Source: Prevotellaceae bacterium UBA1786
GTDB taxonomy: Bacteria > Bacteroidota > Bacteroidia > Bacteroidales > Bacteroidaceae
NCBI GenBank assembly: GCA_002314525.1
Contig: DCGE01000220.1
Coordinates: forward strand, 1-5,665
DNA: 5,665 nt
Direction of reading: 5' to 3'
Position 1 is the first letter of the stretch, and the number at the start of each line of letters is the position of its first letter. Of the stretch, positions 1-5,665 are shown piece after piece. The notes beneath the pieces are model-generated. The model ran no database searches. It was not told where the DNA came from and saw nothing but the letters and a program-made list of their open reading frames with translations. The position numbers and the translations under genes were made by a program.

Positions 1-17
1 TTTAGTTGCGGATTTGA

Positions 18-71
18 GGTTCTATTTTTGCTATTTTGTTGACTATGATGATTGGTTCATCAGTTTCCGCA
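18..71 (+). other. Signal-peptide coding segment, 5' end apparently incomplete
   Basis: Reading in the frame of the large gene, codons 18-71 give G-S-I-F-A-I-L-L-T, then MMIGSSVSA. This is a hydrophobic core followed by a plausible signal peptidase I site (VSA before Gln, or AQA before Gln two residues later). The core extends upstream of the usable TTG (36, 39) and ATG (45) codons. It is cut off by TGA at 15-17, with a further in-frame TAG at 3-5. The codons between the two stops read L-R-I, which would suit the charged n-region of a signal peptide. Export is well supported; the true start is not. Confidence 0.6.
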
Positions 72-3000
72 CAGGCACAGGATGTGCTTGAGGAACTGCA
101 AGGCAAGGGTTACAAAGTCGGCGAAGTAGTATCAGACATCGTACCCGGCCAGTGGTATATCATGAACCAGCCACGTACGACAAACAACGCCTACAGCCGT
201 CCTCTTGAAGAAGGCTACCTGTTCGATGCCGGAGTCGGCAATCAGCTTCTGAAGGGTATGACCGAGTTCGTTGATGTCAAAGGTATCAACATCTGTGACA
301 GCAACGCTCAGTACATTGTCAGGTTCAAAGAAGCCACATCAAGTGATCCTGGTTGTATGTATGACACCTACACACTCCAGTTCGGCACGGGCAACTGGGT
401 GGGTACAGAGACATTCAACAGCAAGATCCAGCCAGCTACTACCGACAACGAGTATCTTGCCACCCCATGGAACTGCGGACATTTCCCAGGCGAAGGTGAT
501 GAGAGATCTTTCTGGTTCACACTGGACTACAACCAGCAGCACGTTGACAATAACTCATTCGGCGACACATGGTACACTACGATAGTACACTGGGGAAGCG
601 GTGATCCTACAACCTTCGTAAGAGACAGAAACTATGACTGGTTCCTTTCTGAAGTAACCATCGTTGACAATATCACAGAAATCGATGTTAAGCGCAGTGA
701 GGTTTATCAGCGTTGGGCTTGGCTCACGTTCAAGTCGAAGGCAATGGTTCCTGGCACTGAACATGGCCAGTATGAGGAAACTGCATACGAGAACTTCATC
801 ACTGCACTCAATGACGCAGCAGAAAAGCTTGAGGACGAGACATACGAATGGACTGAGAAAAAAATCCAAGAGACTCTCGACGACATCAACGGCAGATACG
901 AGGCCGTAGAGGCTGCCAAGATCATCAAGGAATTCAAACCAGCAAACGGCTACTATTATATTGAGGCTGCAGGATATAACTACCACGAAAAGGTTATCAC
1001 TGAGGAATCAGAAGAATACATCTATCCTGCAAAGGGTCTCTACTCCAATGTAAACGGACTGGGATGGAAGACTCTCGACCACGACAATCCTGATGCATCT
1101 TTCCTCTGGCGTATCGACCTCGATGAAGAAACTGGCAACTACCAGTTGTATAACTGCGCTACAGGCGGCCGTTTCGAAAAGATCGTGAGAAGTACTGTTG
1201 CAACCTTCAACACAGAAATCGACCCAGTCTCAAGTGAGATTGCAATTGAATTCATAAAGGTAATGCCTGACGGCGACGTAGCATTCGCCTTCCATCTCGC
1301 AAACCAGGACCCTAGTGCTCCAGAAGCAAACAGCGACTGCATCTATGCCCACCAGAGCGGCCACAGTTTAGGTGAAGGCAAGAGCGGTAATATCGTAGGA
1401 TGGAACAAGAAGGAGAACAGCGGTGAAGGCTCATGGTGGAAGACAGTGGCAGTAGATGACGCAAAGGCGCTTGAACTCATTCAGGCTTATGCAGACGTCA
1501 TGAACCACGACAAGCTCGTGAACACATACGACAGCCTCCTCAAGATAGCAAACAATAAGATTCTCGTTGCCGAAGGCAGGGAGAAGATTGCGACATCAGT
1601 GGACCAGTTATATTCTGAGTACACAGATCCAAGCGAAGGTTCTCTGGCAGGTGCAATCGACAACAACTACAACACATTCTGGCATTCTGACTGGCACAAC
1701 GGCAACGTAGAACCAGGTTCTCACTATCTACAGATTGACGCCCTCAAAGAAATCAGCAAGGGTGCAATGATTTACTTCGTACGCCGTACTGGCTCAGGTC
1801 GCGATATGACTACAAGGTTCAGTCTCTATGGAAGCGTGACAGGTGAAGAAGCCACGAAGGAAGAGTGGACAGAACTCGGAGAGTGGGAGAATAACAACAT
1901 GTCACAAAACACAGCATTTATCTCAGATCCTATCAAATTCGAAGGCTCGTACAGATATTTCCGCATCTACTCAGAAGAGACAAAGACCAGTGAAGGCAAA
2001 AACGACAACCGTGGCTACTGGCATGCAGCTGAGCTCAACATCCTGCCTTTCGAACTCGCACCAAACAGTCAGGCCATACAAATGGGTGATACATACACCA
2101 ACCTGCGCAACTTCCTTGACGAGCACAAGAACATAGAATCAAAGGACATCAACTCAGCTATCGTCAACCAGTTCAAGGAATACCTCAGTGCATTCGAAGC
2201 TAAACTCGTAGATTCAAACGCACTGAAAAACGCCATCGCTGATGCGAGGAAGAAGACTGAGAATGTAGTTATCGGAACAGATCCAGGCTACTGGCCAGAC
2301 GACAGTTTCGTTGCCGAAATCAACAAGTTGGCTGACGAGGCAGAAGAATACAACAACTCAGGTAAATATACTCAGGAACAGACAGACGCATATCTGAATG
2401 CCCTGAAGGAGAAATCAGCCGGTATTCTCGGTGCTGCCAACAAGGTCCGCACTGACAAGTGGTACCAGATACAGTTCCCTGACGAAGAACTCTACGACGA
2501 GCGCGGATGGGACAAGAGTCCTGCAGTAGAAGTCCTCAACAGCGGTTTCATCTCACAGAATGCCCTATGGAACAGAGTAATCGCAGTAGGCAAGCAAATC
2601 GAAGGTGACGGTGTAACATACCACAGTGGTGCCAAGTTCGCTACCCAGATAGGTGTTGACGAGGCATATCAGGGAAGCAAGCTCGTGCTTGACATCGCAG
2701 AGGATCTCTTCGACGAAGATTTGTCATACTTCCGTTTCGTGGAAACTGACGTAGAGGGCGAATATCTCCTCCAGAACAAGGCTAACGGTCTGTTTGTAAA
2801 GACAGGAGTAAAGAATACAATATCAACTACAGACGTTCACCCTTCAATCTTCAAAGTGGAGGCAGTAGGTTGTGGTACGAACATTTTCAGGATTAAGGAT
2901 GTTGACGAGACGAACTACGGATTCCTCAATTGCAGCAGGAACGGTGGTGTGATTATCTCATGGAGCAGCGGCTATGTCGGATCAAACTCTGCATACCTCA

Positions 3001-3668
3001 TCAAGGAAGCTGGCGACATCACTACTCTCCCTGAGAACACATATTTGATGCAGGCTGAAGAAGGCAGAATCTATCCGTTTACAAGTGCTGTTTCATACAA
3101 GGTCATCTCAGGCGATGTTGACGCTTCACTCTTCACATTCAACGGAATCACTGAAAACGACGAATACGTATTCACTCCTGTAAACGAGGCTCAGGCCGGT
3201 GTTCCTACATTCATGGTAGTAGAAGGTGAATACTATGAACCGTTCGATGACGAGGAACCTGAATACGTGGAGATCACCCTTGAACACGGTATGAATTTCG
3301 TACGCAAGGAAGTCAACACAGATGCAGTCGTAGGTTCATTCAAGGCGACAAACGCTCCTAAGGGTGCAGTGGTTGTTGACAAAGCAACACTCAAGGTACT
3401 GAAGTCAAGTACAGAACTCGCCGTTAACAGTGCATATATCAATCCTAAGCAAGCTCCAATCGTAGAAGGCGACAGAGGCTTCATCATCGAAATCGGTGGT
3501 ACAGGTGAGATAGTAAGCGTTCAGGATGTTCTCCAGAAGGTAGCAACAAGCGGTACAATCTATGGTATCGATGGTCGCGTGATCCTTGAAAAGGGTAACA
3601 TCAACAGCATCAACAAGCTTGGAAAGGGTGTTTACATCCTCAATGGTGCTAAAATCATGGTGAAGTAG
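36..3668 (+). CDS. Large secreted multi-modular glycan-binding-like protein with F5/8 type C domain and C-terminal sorting tail
   Basis: The product is 1210 residues and is probably exported to the cell surface or medium, where it would bind glycans or host/diet polymers. In order it has: a signal-peptide remnant ending near VSAQAQ (residues 1-15); beta-rich module 1 (about 31-212); an alpha-helical spacer (222-298); module 2 (299-470); helices (476-516); an F5/8 type C domain (516-672); long FIVAR-like helices (673-804); module 3 (805-993); a beta-sandwich-like region (about 1000-1156); and a tail (1169-1210) ending KGVYILNGAKIMVK. I recognise no catalytic domain, so binding or adhesion is inferred from domain type only. 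The composition is acidic and rich in Tyr, Trp and Asn. The start is uncertain: TTG at 36 is the furthest-upstream common start codon after an in-frame TGA at 15-17, TTG also occurs at 39, and the first ATG is at 45. None leaves a normal charged n-region. The gene stops with TAG and is followed by a terminator, so it ends its own transcript. A surface glycan-binding accessory protein is the best guess. Confidence 0.85.
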   Translation: MLTMMIGSSVSAQAQDVLEELQGKGYKVGEVVSDIVPGQWYIMNQPRTTNNAYSRPLEEGYLFDAGVGNQLLKGMTEFVDVKGINICDSNAQYIVRFKEATSSDPGCMYDTYTLQFGTGNWVGTETFNSKIQPATTDNEYLATPWNCGHFPGEGDERSFWFTLDYNQQHVDNNSFGDTWYTTIVHWGSGDPTTFVRDRNYDWFLSEVTIVDNITEIDVKRSEVYQRWAWLTFKSKAMVPGTEHGQYEETAYENFITALNDAAEKLEDETYEWTEKKIQETLDDINGRYEAVEAAKIIKEFKPANGYYYIEAAGYNYHEKVITEESEEYIYPAKGLYSNVNGLGWKTLDHDNPDASFLWRIDLDEETGNYQLYNCATGGRFEKIVRSTVATFNTEIDPVSSEIAIEFIKVMPDGDVAFAFHLANQDPSAPEANSDCIYAHQSGHSLGEGKSGNIVGWNKKENSGEGSWWKTVAVDDAKALELIQAYADVMNHDKLVNTYDSLLKIANNKILVAEGREKIATSVDQLYSEYTDPSEGSLAGAIDNNYNTFWHSDWHNGNVEPGSHYLQIDALKEISKGAMIYFVRRTGSGRDMTTRFSLYGSVTGEEATKEEWTELGEWENNNMSQNTAFISDPIKFEGSYRYFRIYSEETKTSEGKNDNRGYWHAAELNILPFELAPNSQAIQMGDTYTNLRNFLDEHKNIESKDINSAIVNQFKEYLSAFEAKLVDSNALKNAIADARKKTENVVIGTDPGYWPDDSFVAEINKLADEAEEYNNSGKYTQEQTDAYLNALKEKSAGILGAANKVRTDKWYQIQFPDEELYDERGWDKSPAVEVLNSGFISQNALWNRVIAVGKQIEGDGVTYHSGAKFATQIGVDEAYQGSKLVLDIAEDLFDEDLSYFRFVETDVEGEYLLQNKANGLFVKTGVKNTISTTDVHPSIFKVEAVGCGTNIFRIKDVDETNYGFLNCSRNGGVIISWSSGYVGSNSAYLIKEAGDITTLPENTYLMQAEEGRIYPFTSAVSYKVISGDVDASLFTFNGITENDEYVFTPVNEAQAGVPTFMVVEGEYYEPFDDEEPEYVEITLEHGMNFVRKEVNTDAVVGSFKATNAPKGAVVVDKATLKVLKSSTELAVNSAYINPKQAPIVEGDRGFIIEIGGTGEIVSVQDVLQKVATSGTIYGIDGRVILEKGNINSINKLGKGVYILNGAKIMVK
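126..671 (+). repeat. Module 1 of three related beta-rich (ricin-like) modules
   Basis: Residues about 31-212. The module opens with P-G-Q-W-Y-I-M (37-43) and later has Y-I-V-R-F (93-97) followed by Y-T-L-Q-F-G-T-G-N-W-V (112-122). This order, an aromatic opening strand, then an F/Y-x-x-R-F/I strand, then a Y-x-L-x-N/F strand ending in G-x-x, recurs in modules 2 and 3. This copy is the most divergent and has extra loops. The beta-trefoil lectin-like assignment is inferred from pattern. Confidence 0.45.
930..1445 (+). repeat. Module 2 of three related beta-rich (ricin-like) modules
   Basis: Residues about 299-470. The module opens with N-G-Y-Y-Y-I-E (304-310) and contains F-L-W-R-I-D (356-361), then G-N-Y-Q-L-Y-N and T-G-G-R-F (ending at 380). 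The strand pair matches module 3 residues 898-921 closely in spacing and residue type: R-I/F, D-x-E, then Y-x-L-x-N, then G-x-F. Such modules are common as glycan-binding or structural units in Bacteroidales secreted proteins. The exact family is inferred. Confidence 0.5.
1579..2050 (+). other. F5/8 type C (discoidin-like) domain coding region
   Basis: Residues about 515-672 show the hallmark A-I-D-N-N-Y-N-T-F-W-H-S (540-551), the usual 'DGN..T.W.S' signature of this jelly-roll carbohydrate-binding fold. A hydrophobic L-Q-I-D strand follows. Near the end are the expected Y-R-Y-F-R-I-Y strand and an H-A-A-E-L-N-I-L-P closing strand. Such domains (also classed as CBM32-like) bind galactose- or GlcNAc-type sugars in many gut bacteria. 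The ligand cannot be read from the sequence here. Confidence 0.8.
2448..3014 (+). repeat. Module 3 of three related beta-rich (ricin-like) modules
   Basis: Residues about 805-993. The module opens with D-K-W-Y-Q-I-Q (807-813) and contains Y-F-R-F (898-901), then G-E-Y-L-L-Q-N-K-A-N-G-L-F-V-K ending at 922, which is clearly similar to module 2 residues 356-380. A second strand pair, S-I-F-K-V-E and N-I-F-R-I-K-D, suggests a further internal repeat as expected in a beta-trefoil. It lies between long FIVAR-like helices and the C-terminal region. Confidence 0.5.
3540..3665 (+). other. C-terminal sorting-type tail of Bacteroidetes secreted proteins
   Basis: Residues 1169-1210 run from V-A-T-S-G-T-I-Y-G-I-D-G-R through L-G-K-G-V-Y-I-L-N-G to the final K-I-M-V-K. 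The pattern 'I-Y-x-I-D-G-R ... K-G-V-Y-I-x-N-G-x-K-x-x-V-K' is the usual end of type IX secretion (type A) cargo and related Prevotella surface proteins. Just before it, V-V-G-S-F-K-A-T-N-A-P-K-G-A (from 1098) matches the penultimate beta domain common in the same proteins. Secretion by type IX is inferred; no component of that system lies in this window. Confidence 0.65.
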
Positions 3669-3684
3669 GAAGAGTCTCCCCTAC

Positions 3685-3710
3685 CCTTTCCCTAAATGAC
3701 AGGGATAAGG
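3685..3710 (+). other. Imperfect hairpin just after the large gene
   Basis: CCTTTCCCT (3685-3693) pairs with AGGGA (3701-3705) and AAGG (3707-3710), with T3706 bulged and a seven-base loop. That gives nine base pairs. It is followed by an A-rich run, not a U-tract, so it is not a terminator itself on this strand. It may protect the mRNA 3' end or be chance. Confidence 0.35.
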
Positions 3711-3724
3711 AAAACAAAGAAAAG

Positions 3725-3758
3725 GACCTCTTGGCAATATGCAAAGAGGTCTTTTTTT
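3725..3758 (+). terminator. Rho-independent terminator of the large secreted-protein gene
   Basis: GACCTCTT (3725-3732) pairs perfectly with AAGAGGTC (3744-3751). After one G/A mismatch, GCA/TGC extends the stem inward. Seven T residues (3752-3758) follow at once. It starts 56 bases after the TAG stop and fits a classical intrinsic terminator. The U-tract runs into the -33 element of the next promoter. Confidence 0.9.
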
Positions 3759-3788
3759 GTACAATTCAAATAAAATTTGTAACTTTGC
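3756..3788 (+). promoter_or_regulatory. Bacteroidetes-type promoter of the serine hydrolase gene
   Basis: A -33-like TTTG (3756-3759) is followed by a 20-base spacer and the -7 element TAACTTTG (3780-3787), which matches the Bacteroidetes consensus TAnnTTTG and is followed by C. The start of transcription should lie a few bases downstream, giving a leader of about 30 A-rich bases before the ATG at 3824. No operator is visible. Confidence 0.75.
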
Positions 3789-3823
3789 ATGAATTATACA
3801 AATAACCCAAAAATACATTTGAA

Positions 3824-5041
3824 ATGAAAAAAATTTTCTTATTATTGATTCTTGCCGTCAGCGTTCAGGTGATGGCACAGGTGAAAGTCAGAGATTCAAA
3901 GACAACATTTGCACAGGAAGCACTGCAGCCATACGTTGACAGTGGTGTAATACCAGGAGCAATCAGCATCTTCTACAAGGACGGCATTCAGGAAACCTGC
4001 TGCATCGGATATGCAGATGTAGCTGCAAAGCGTAAGATCACCCTTAACGATGTATTCATGCAATGTTCTCAGACAAAAGGTTTCTGCGGTGTAACCGTTG
4101 CAAAGCTAGTGGAAGAAGGCAAACTCTCGCTTGATGATCCAGTTTCGAAATATCTGCCAGAATTCAAGGAGCTATGGGTTCTTGACAGTGAGAAAGACGG
4201 TATCAAGACTCTCCACAAGGCAAAGAACGAGTTGACGGTTCGCATGTGCCTTAACCATACCGGTGGTTTTCCATTCGAAATCAGTGCAAAGCGCAATGAC
4301 GTAAGAGGTGGTGGATGGACTGGCGGTGCCCCTCTGCGCCAAACAGCAAGCATAGCAGCAGCATCTCCACTGCAGTTCGAACCAGGCACGAAGGCTTCGT
4401 ACTCGAATACAGGAATTGACATCGCTGCCGCAGTCGTAGAAACCATAACAGGCATGAAATGGGAACAGTATCTGAAGAAGGCCGTTCTCGATCCACTCGG
4501 GATGAAGTCTTCATGGTTCTGGCCTACCGACAAACAGCTGAAGACAAAGATTGAACTCTACGAAATCAAGAAGGACAAAACAGCAAAGTGGTGCGAGGAA
4601 TTTGCATGGCAGCAGCGTCCATACAACGACAGTCATGTGTTTGCTTCTGCAGGAGCAGGCCTCTGGACGACAGCGAATGATCAGATGAAGTTCTACAAGA
4701 TGCTCATGAATCTCGGAATGGGTGACAATGGTGTGCGCATCCTCAAAGAGGAGACAGTAAAGAACATCATCGCTGTATCTTCACGTCCGAACAACATGGC
4801 AGGATATTCACTCGGTCTGAATGCACCTAAGAAGGACGGCGAAAACGAGTGGATAAGTCACGGAGGTGCATGGAACACCAATTTCATGGTGAACTGGCAC
4901 AAGAAGGAACTACGTCTGTTCGTCATACAATCAAGAGGCGATAAGCCTTGGGAAAAGCCCCTCAACGAAGCAGCCGACAAATTCTTCTCCACAACCATTG
5001 ACACAAAGGCTGTTGAGGCATATACAGGAAGGACAAAATAA
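3824..5041 (+). CDS. Exported serine hydrolase, class C beta-lactamase-like / peptidase S12 family
   Basis: This is a 405-residue enzyme with the penicillin-recognising serine hydrolase fold. Members cleave D-amino-acid peptides, esters or beta-lactams through an acyl-serine intermediate. Motif 1 is S-Q-T-K with nucleophile Ser82 and Lys85. Motif 2 is Y-S-N (Tyr193-Asn195) within the typical E-P-G-x-x-x-x-Y-S-N-T-G context. Motif 3 is H-G-G (346-348), replacing the KTG of true beta-lactamases. D-D-P-V-S-K-Y-L-P-E-F and D-P-L-G-M-K are further family landmarks. Residues 1-18 form a Sec signal peptide with a likely cut after VMA. No cysteine follows the cut, so it is soluble and periplasmic or secreted, not a lipoprotein. 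The length is normal for the family. Start ATG at 3824 is preferred because it begins the signal peptide and follows an A-rich leader. It has its own promoter. The HxG motif favours an esterase or peptidase over resistance, and the substrate is unknown. Confidence 0.92.
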   Translation: MKKIFLLLILAVSVQVMAQVKVRDSKTTFAQEALQPYVDSGVIPGAISIFYKDGIQETCCIGYADVAAKRKITLNDVFMQCSQTKGFCGVTVAKLVEEGKLSLDDPVSKYLPEFKELWVLDSEKDGIKTLHKAKNELTVRMCLNHTGGFPFEISAKRNDVRGGGWTGGAPLRQTASIAAASPLQFEPGTKASYSNTGIDIAAAVVETITGMKWEQYLKKAVLDPLGMKSSWFWPTDKQLKTKIELYEIKKDKTAKWCEEFAWQQRPYNDSHVFASAGAGLWTTANDQMKFYKMLMNLGMGDNGVRILKEETVKNIIAVSSRPNNMAGYSLGLNAPKKDGENEWISHGGAWNTNFMVNWHKKELRLFVIQSRGDKPWEKPLNEAADKFFSTTIDTKAVEAYTGRTK

Positions 5042-5043
5042 AT

Positions 5044-5075
5044 TTTGCCAATTCATAAACTTTTTGTAACTTTGC
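5044..5075 (+). promoter_or_regulatory. Bacteroidetes-type promoter of rpsA
   Basis: TTTG (5044-5047) is followed by a 19-base spacer and TAACTTTG (5067-5074), then C. The -33 element starts two bases after the TAA stop of the serine hydrolase gene. The core TTTGTAACTTTGCA (5063-5076) is identical to the one in the promoter at 3776-3789. Confidence 0.75.
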
Positions 5076-5081
5076 AGTCGC

Positions 5082-5159
5082 TTTGCGTGTGTGTGCACGT
5101 AGAGCAGATATTTATCAACATAATGTCTAACTGTATTAATTTAAAAAACAAAAAAAATT
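5082..5159 (+). promoter_or_regulatory. 5' leader of rpsA with A-rich translation start region
   Basis: About 78 bases separate the expected transcription start from the S1 start codon. Near the 5' end, TGCGTG (5084-5089) can pair with CACGTA (5096-5101), including one G-U pair, around a UGUGUG loop. The rest is A/T-rich and ends in A runs (5143-5157) directly before ATG, with no Shine-Dalgarno motif, as is usual in Bacteroidetes. S1 represses its own translation in enterobacteria; a similar control here is only a possibility. Confidence 0.45.
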
Positions 5160-5665
5160 ATGGCAGACAATTTAAAGAACATCAACCCGTTGGAAGATTT
5201 CGACTGGGAAGCATTCGAACACGACGGCAAAAGCGCAGCAAACATTGCTGAGGAACAAAAGGCTTATGAGCAGACCCTCAACAACGTTACAGCAAATGAA
5301 GTCGTTATGGGTACTGTATCAGCACTCAACGACAGAGAAGTAGTGGTTAATATCGGCAGCAAATCTGACGGTGTACTCCCAAGAGCAGAGTTCCGCTACA
5401 ACCCAGACCTTAAGATTGGTGATCAGGTAGAAGTCTATGTTGAGAACCAGGAAGACAAGAAAGGTCAGCTTATCCTTTCTCACAAGCGTGCACGTCAGGA
5501 GAAATCTTGGGATCGCGTTAACGAGGCAATGGAAAAGGACGAAATCGTTCAAGGTTTCGTTAAGTGCAGAACTAAGGGTGGTATGATTGTTGATGTACTC
5601 GGTACAGAAGCATTCCTCCCAGGTAGCCAGATTGACGTTAAGCCAATCCGTGACTACGACACATT
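5160..5665 (+). CDS. rpsA: 30S ribosomal protein S1, 5' part (cut by window end)
   Basis: S1 binds mRNA and helps load it on the 30S subunit. The visible 168 codons start with M-A-D-N-L-K-N-I-N-P-L-E-D-F-D-W-E-A-F, an acidic N-terminus of the Bacteroidales S1 type. The first S1 (OB-fold) domain covers about 47-110: G-T-V-S-A-L, V-V-V-N-I-G-S-K-S-D-G-V-L-P, G-D-Q-V-E-V-Y-V, ending L-I-L-S-H-K-R-A. The second begins near 130 (V-Q-G-F-V-K), continues with G-G-M-I-V-D-V and F-L-P-G-S-Q-I-D, and breaks off in R-D-Y-D-T. A full S1 would have several more such domains beyond the window. There is no frameshift in the visible part. It has its own promoter immediately after the hydrolase gene; the hydrolase has no clear functional link to it. 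The start is fixed by the A-rich leader and the conserved N-terminus. Confidence 0.95.
   Translation, partial: MADNLKNINPLEDFDWEAFEHDGKSAANIAEEQKAYEQTLNNVTANEVVMGTVSALNDREVVVNIGSKSDGVLPRAEFRYNPDLKIGDQVEVYVENQEDKKGQLILSHKRARQEKSWDRVNEAMEKDEIVQGFVKCRTKGGMIVDVLGTEAFLPGSQIDVKPIRDYDT

Noticed and set aside
15..17. TGA as a reassigned sense codon
   Set aside because: The other reading frames follow a normal code: the genes are long and uninterrupted without in-frame TGA, and all other features fit ordinary Bacteroidales. A single TGA at a damaged 5' end does not support recoding.
23..30. TATTTTTG matches the Bacteroidetes -7 consensus just before the first gene
   Set aside because: It lies inside T-rich signal-peptide codons, has no TTTG at the right distance upstream in the window, and would leave almost no leader before the ATG at 45. 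A chance match is likely.
555..986. Antisense open frame of 143 codons inside the large gene
   Set aside because: It lies opposite well-defined coding sequence, has no promoter or recognisable protein pattern, and is one of several such frames expected opposite a long gene.
1843..2136. 97-codon sense frame within the F5/8 type C domain region
   Set aside because: Its Lys/Arg/Ser/Thr-rich translation is typical of an off-frame reading of the real gene, and the discoidin motif is in the other frame.
4069..4533. Antisense open frame of 154 codons opposite the serine hydrolase
   Set aside because: It runs opposite the conserved catalytic region of a clear enzyme gene, and its translation shows no domain or signal features. 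It is a reading-frame shadow.
3824..5041. Reading the hydrolase as an antibiotic-resistance beta-lactamase
   Set aside because: The SxxK and YxN motifs are shared by many peptidases and esterases. The third motif is H-G-G and no resistance context or mobile element is nearby, so a resistance role is not supported.
5123..5251. Out-of-frame ATG in the rpsA leader opening a 42-codon frame that overlaps the S1 start
   Set aside because: Its peptide is a basic, low-complexity shadow of the conserved rpsA frame with no family resemblance. Nothing in the sequence supports translation from it.

Overview
The window looks like an ordinary piece of a Bacteroidales chromosome, most likely from a Prevotellaceae-type gut or rumen bacterium. 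Four things point that way. Two promoters carry the Bacteroidetes -7 element TAnnTTTG with a TTTG about 20 bases upstream. Translation starts sit behind A-rich leaders with no Shine-Dalgarno sequence. The large exported protein ends in a tail typical of Bacteroidetes secreted proteins. The ribosomal protein S1 N-terminus resembles Bacteroidales S1. The genus is inferred from style, not from any search.

Layout: three genes lie on the + strand. (1) Positions 36-3668 encode a 1210-residue secreted multi-domain protein. It has three related beta-rich (ricin/beta-trefoil-like) modules, alpha-helical spacers, a central F5/8 type C (discoidin-like) carbohydrate-binding domain and a C-terminal sorting-type tail. 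It has no recognisable catalytic domain. Its 5' end is odd: the hydrophobic signal-peptide codons run upstream of any normal start and are cut by an in-frame TGA at 15-17. (2) An intergenic stretch, 3669-3823, holds an imperfect hairpin, a strong intrinsic terminator and a promoter whose -33 element overlaps the terminator U-tract. (3) Positions 3824-5041 encode an exported serine hydrolase of the class C beta-lactamase / peptidase S12 fold. (4) A short 118-base gap carries the rpsA promoter and an A-rich leader with no visible terminator. (5) rpsA (30S ribosomal protein S1) starts at 5160 and runs off the window end.

The genes do not form an obvious pathway. The first protein is probably a surface glycan-binding or adhesive protein, the second a periplasmic hydrolase, and the third a housekeeping translation factor. 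Each of the last two has its own promoter, and only the first gene ends in a clear terminator. There is no tRNA, rRNA, CRISPR array, insertion sequence or prophage element, and no gap longer than 300 bases without a gene. I see no convincing new biological system. The most useful points are the damaged or non-standard 5' end of the first gene, its three-module architecture, and the compact terminator/promoter arrangement.
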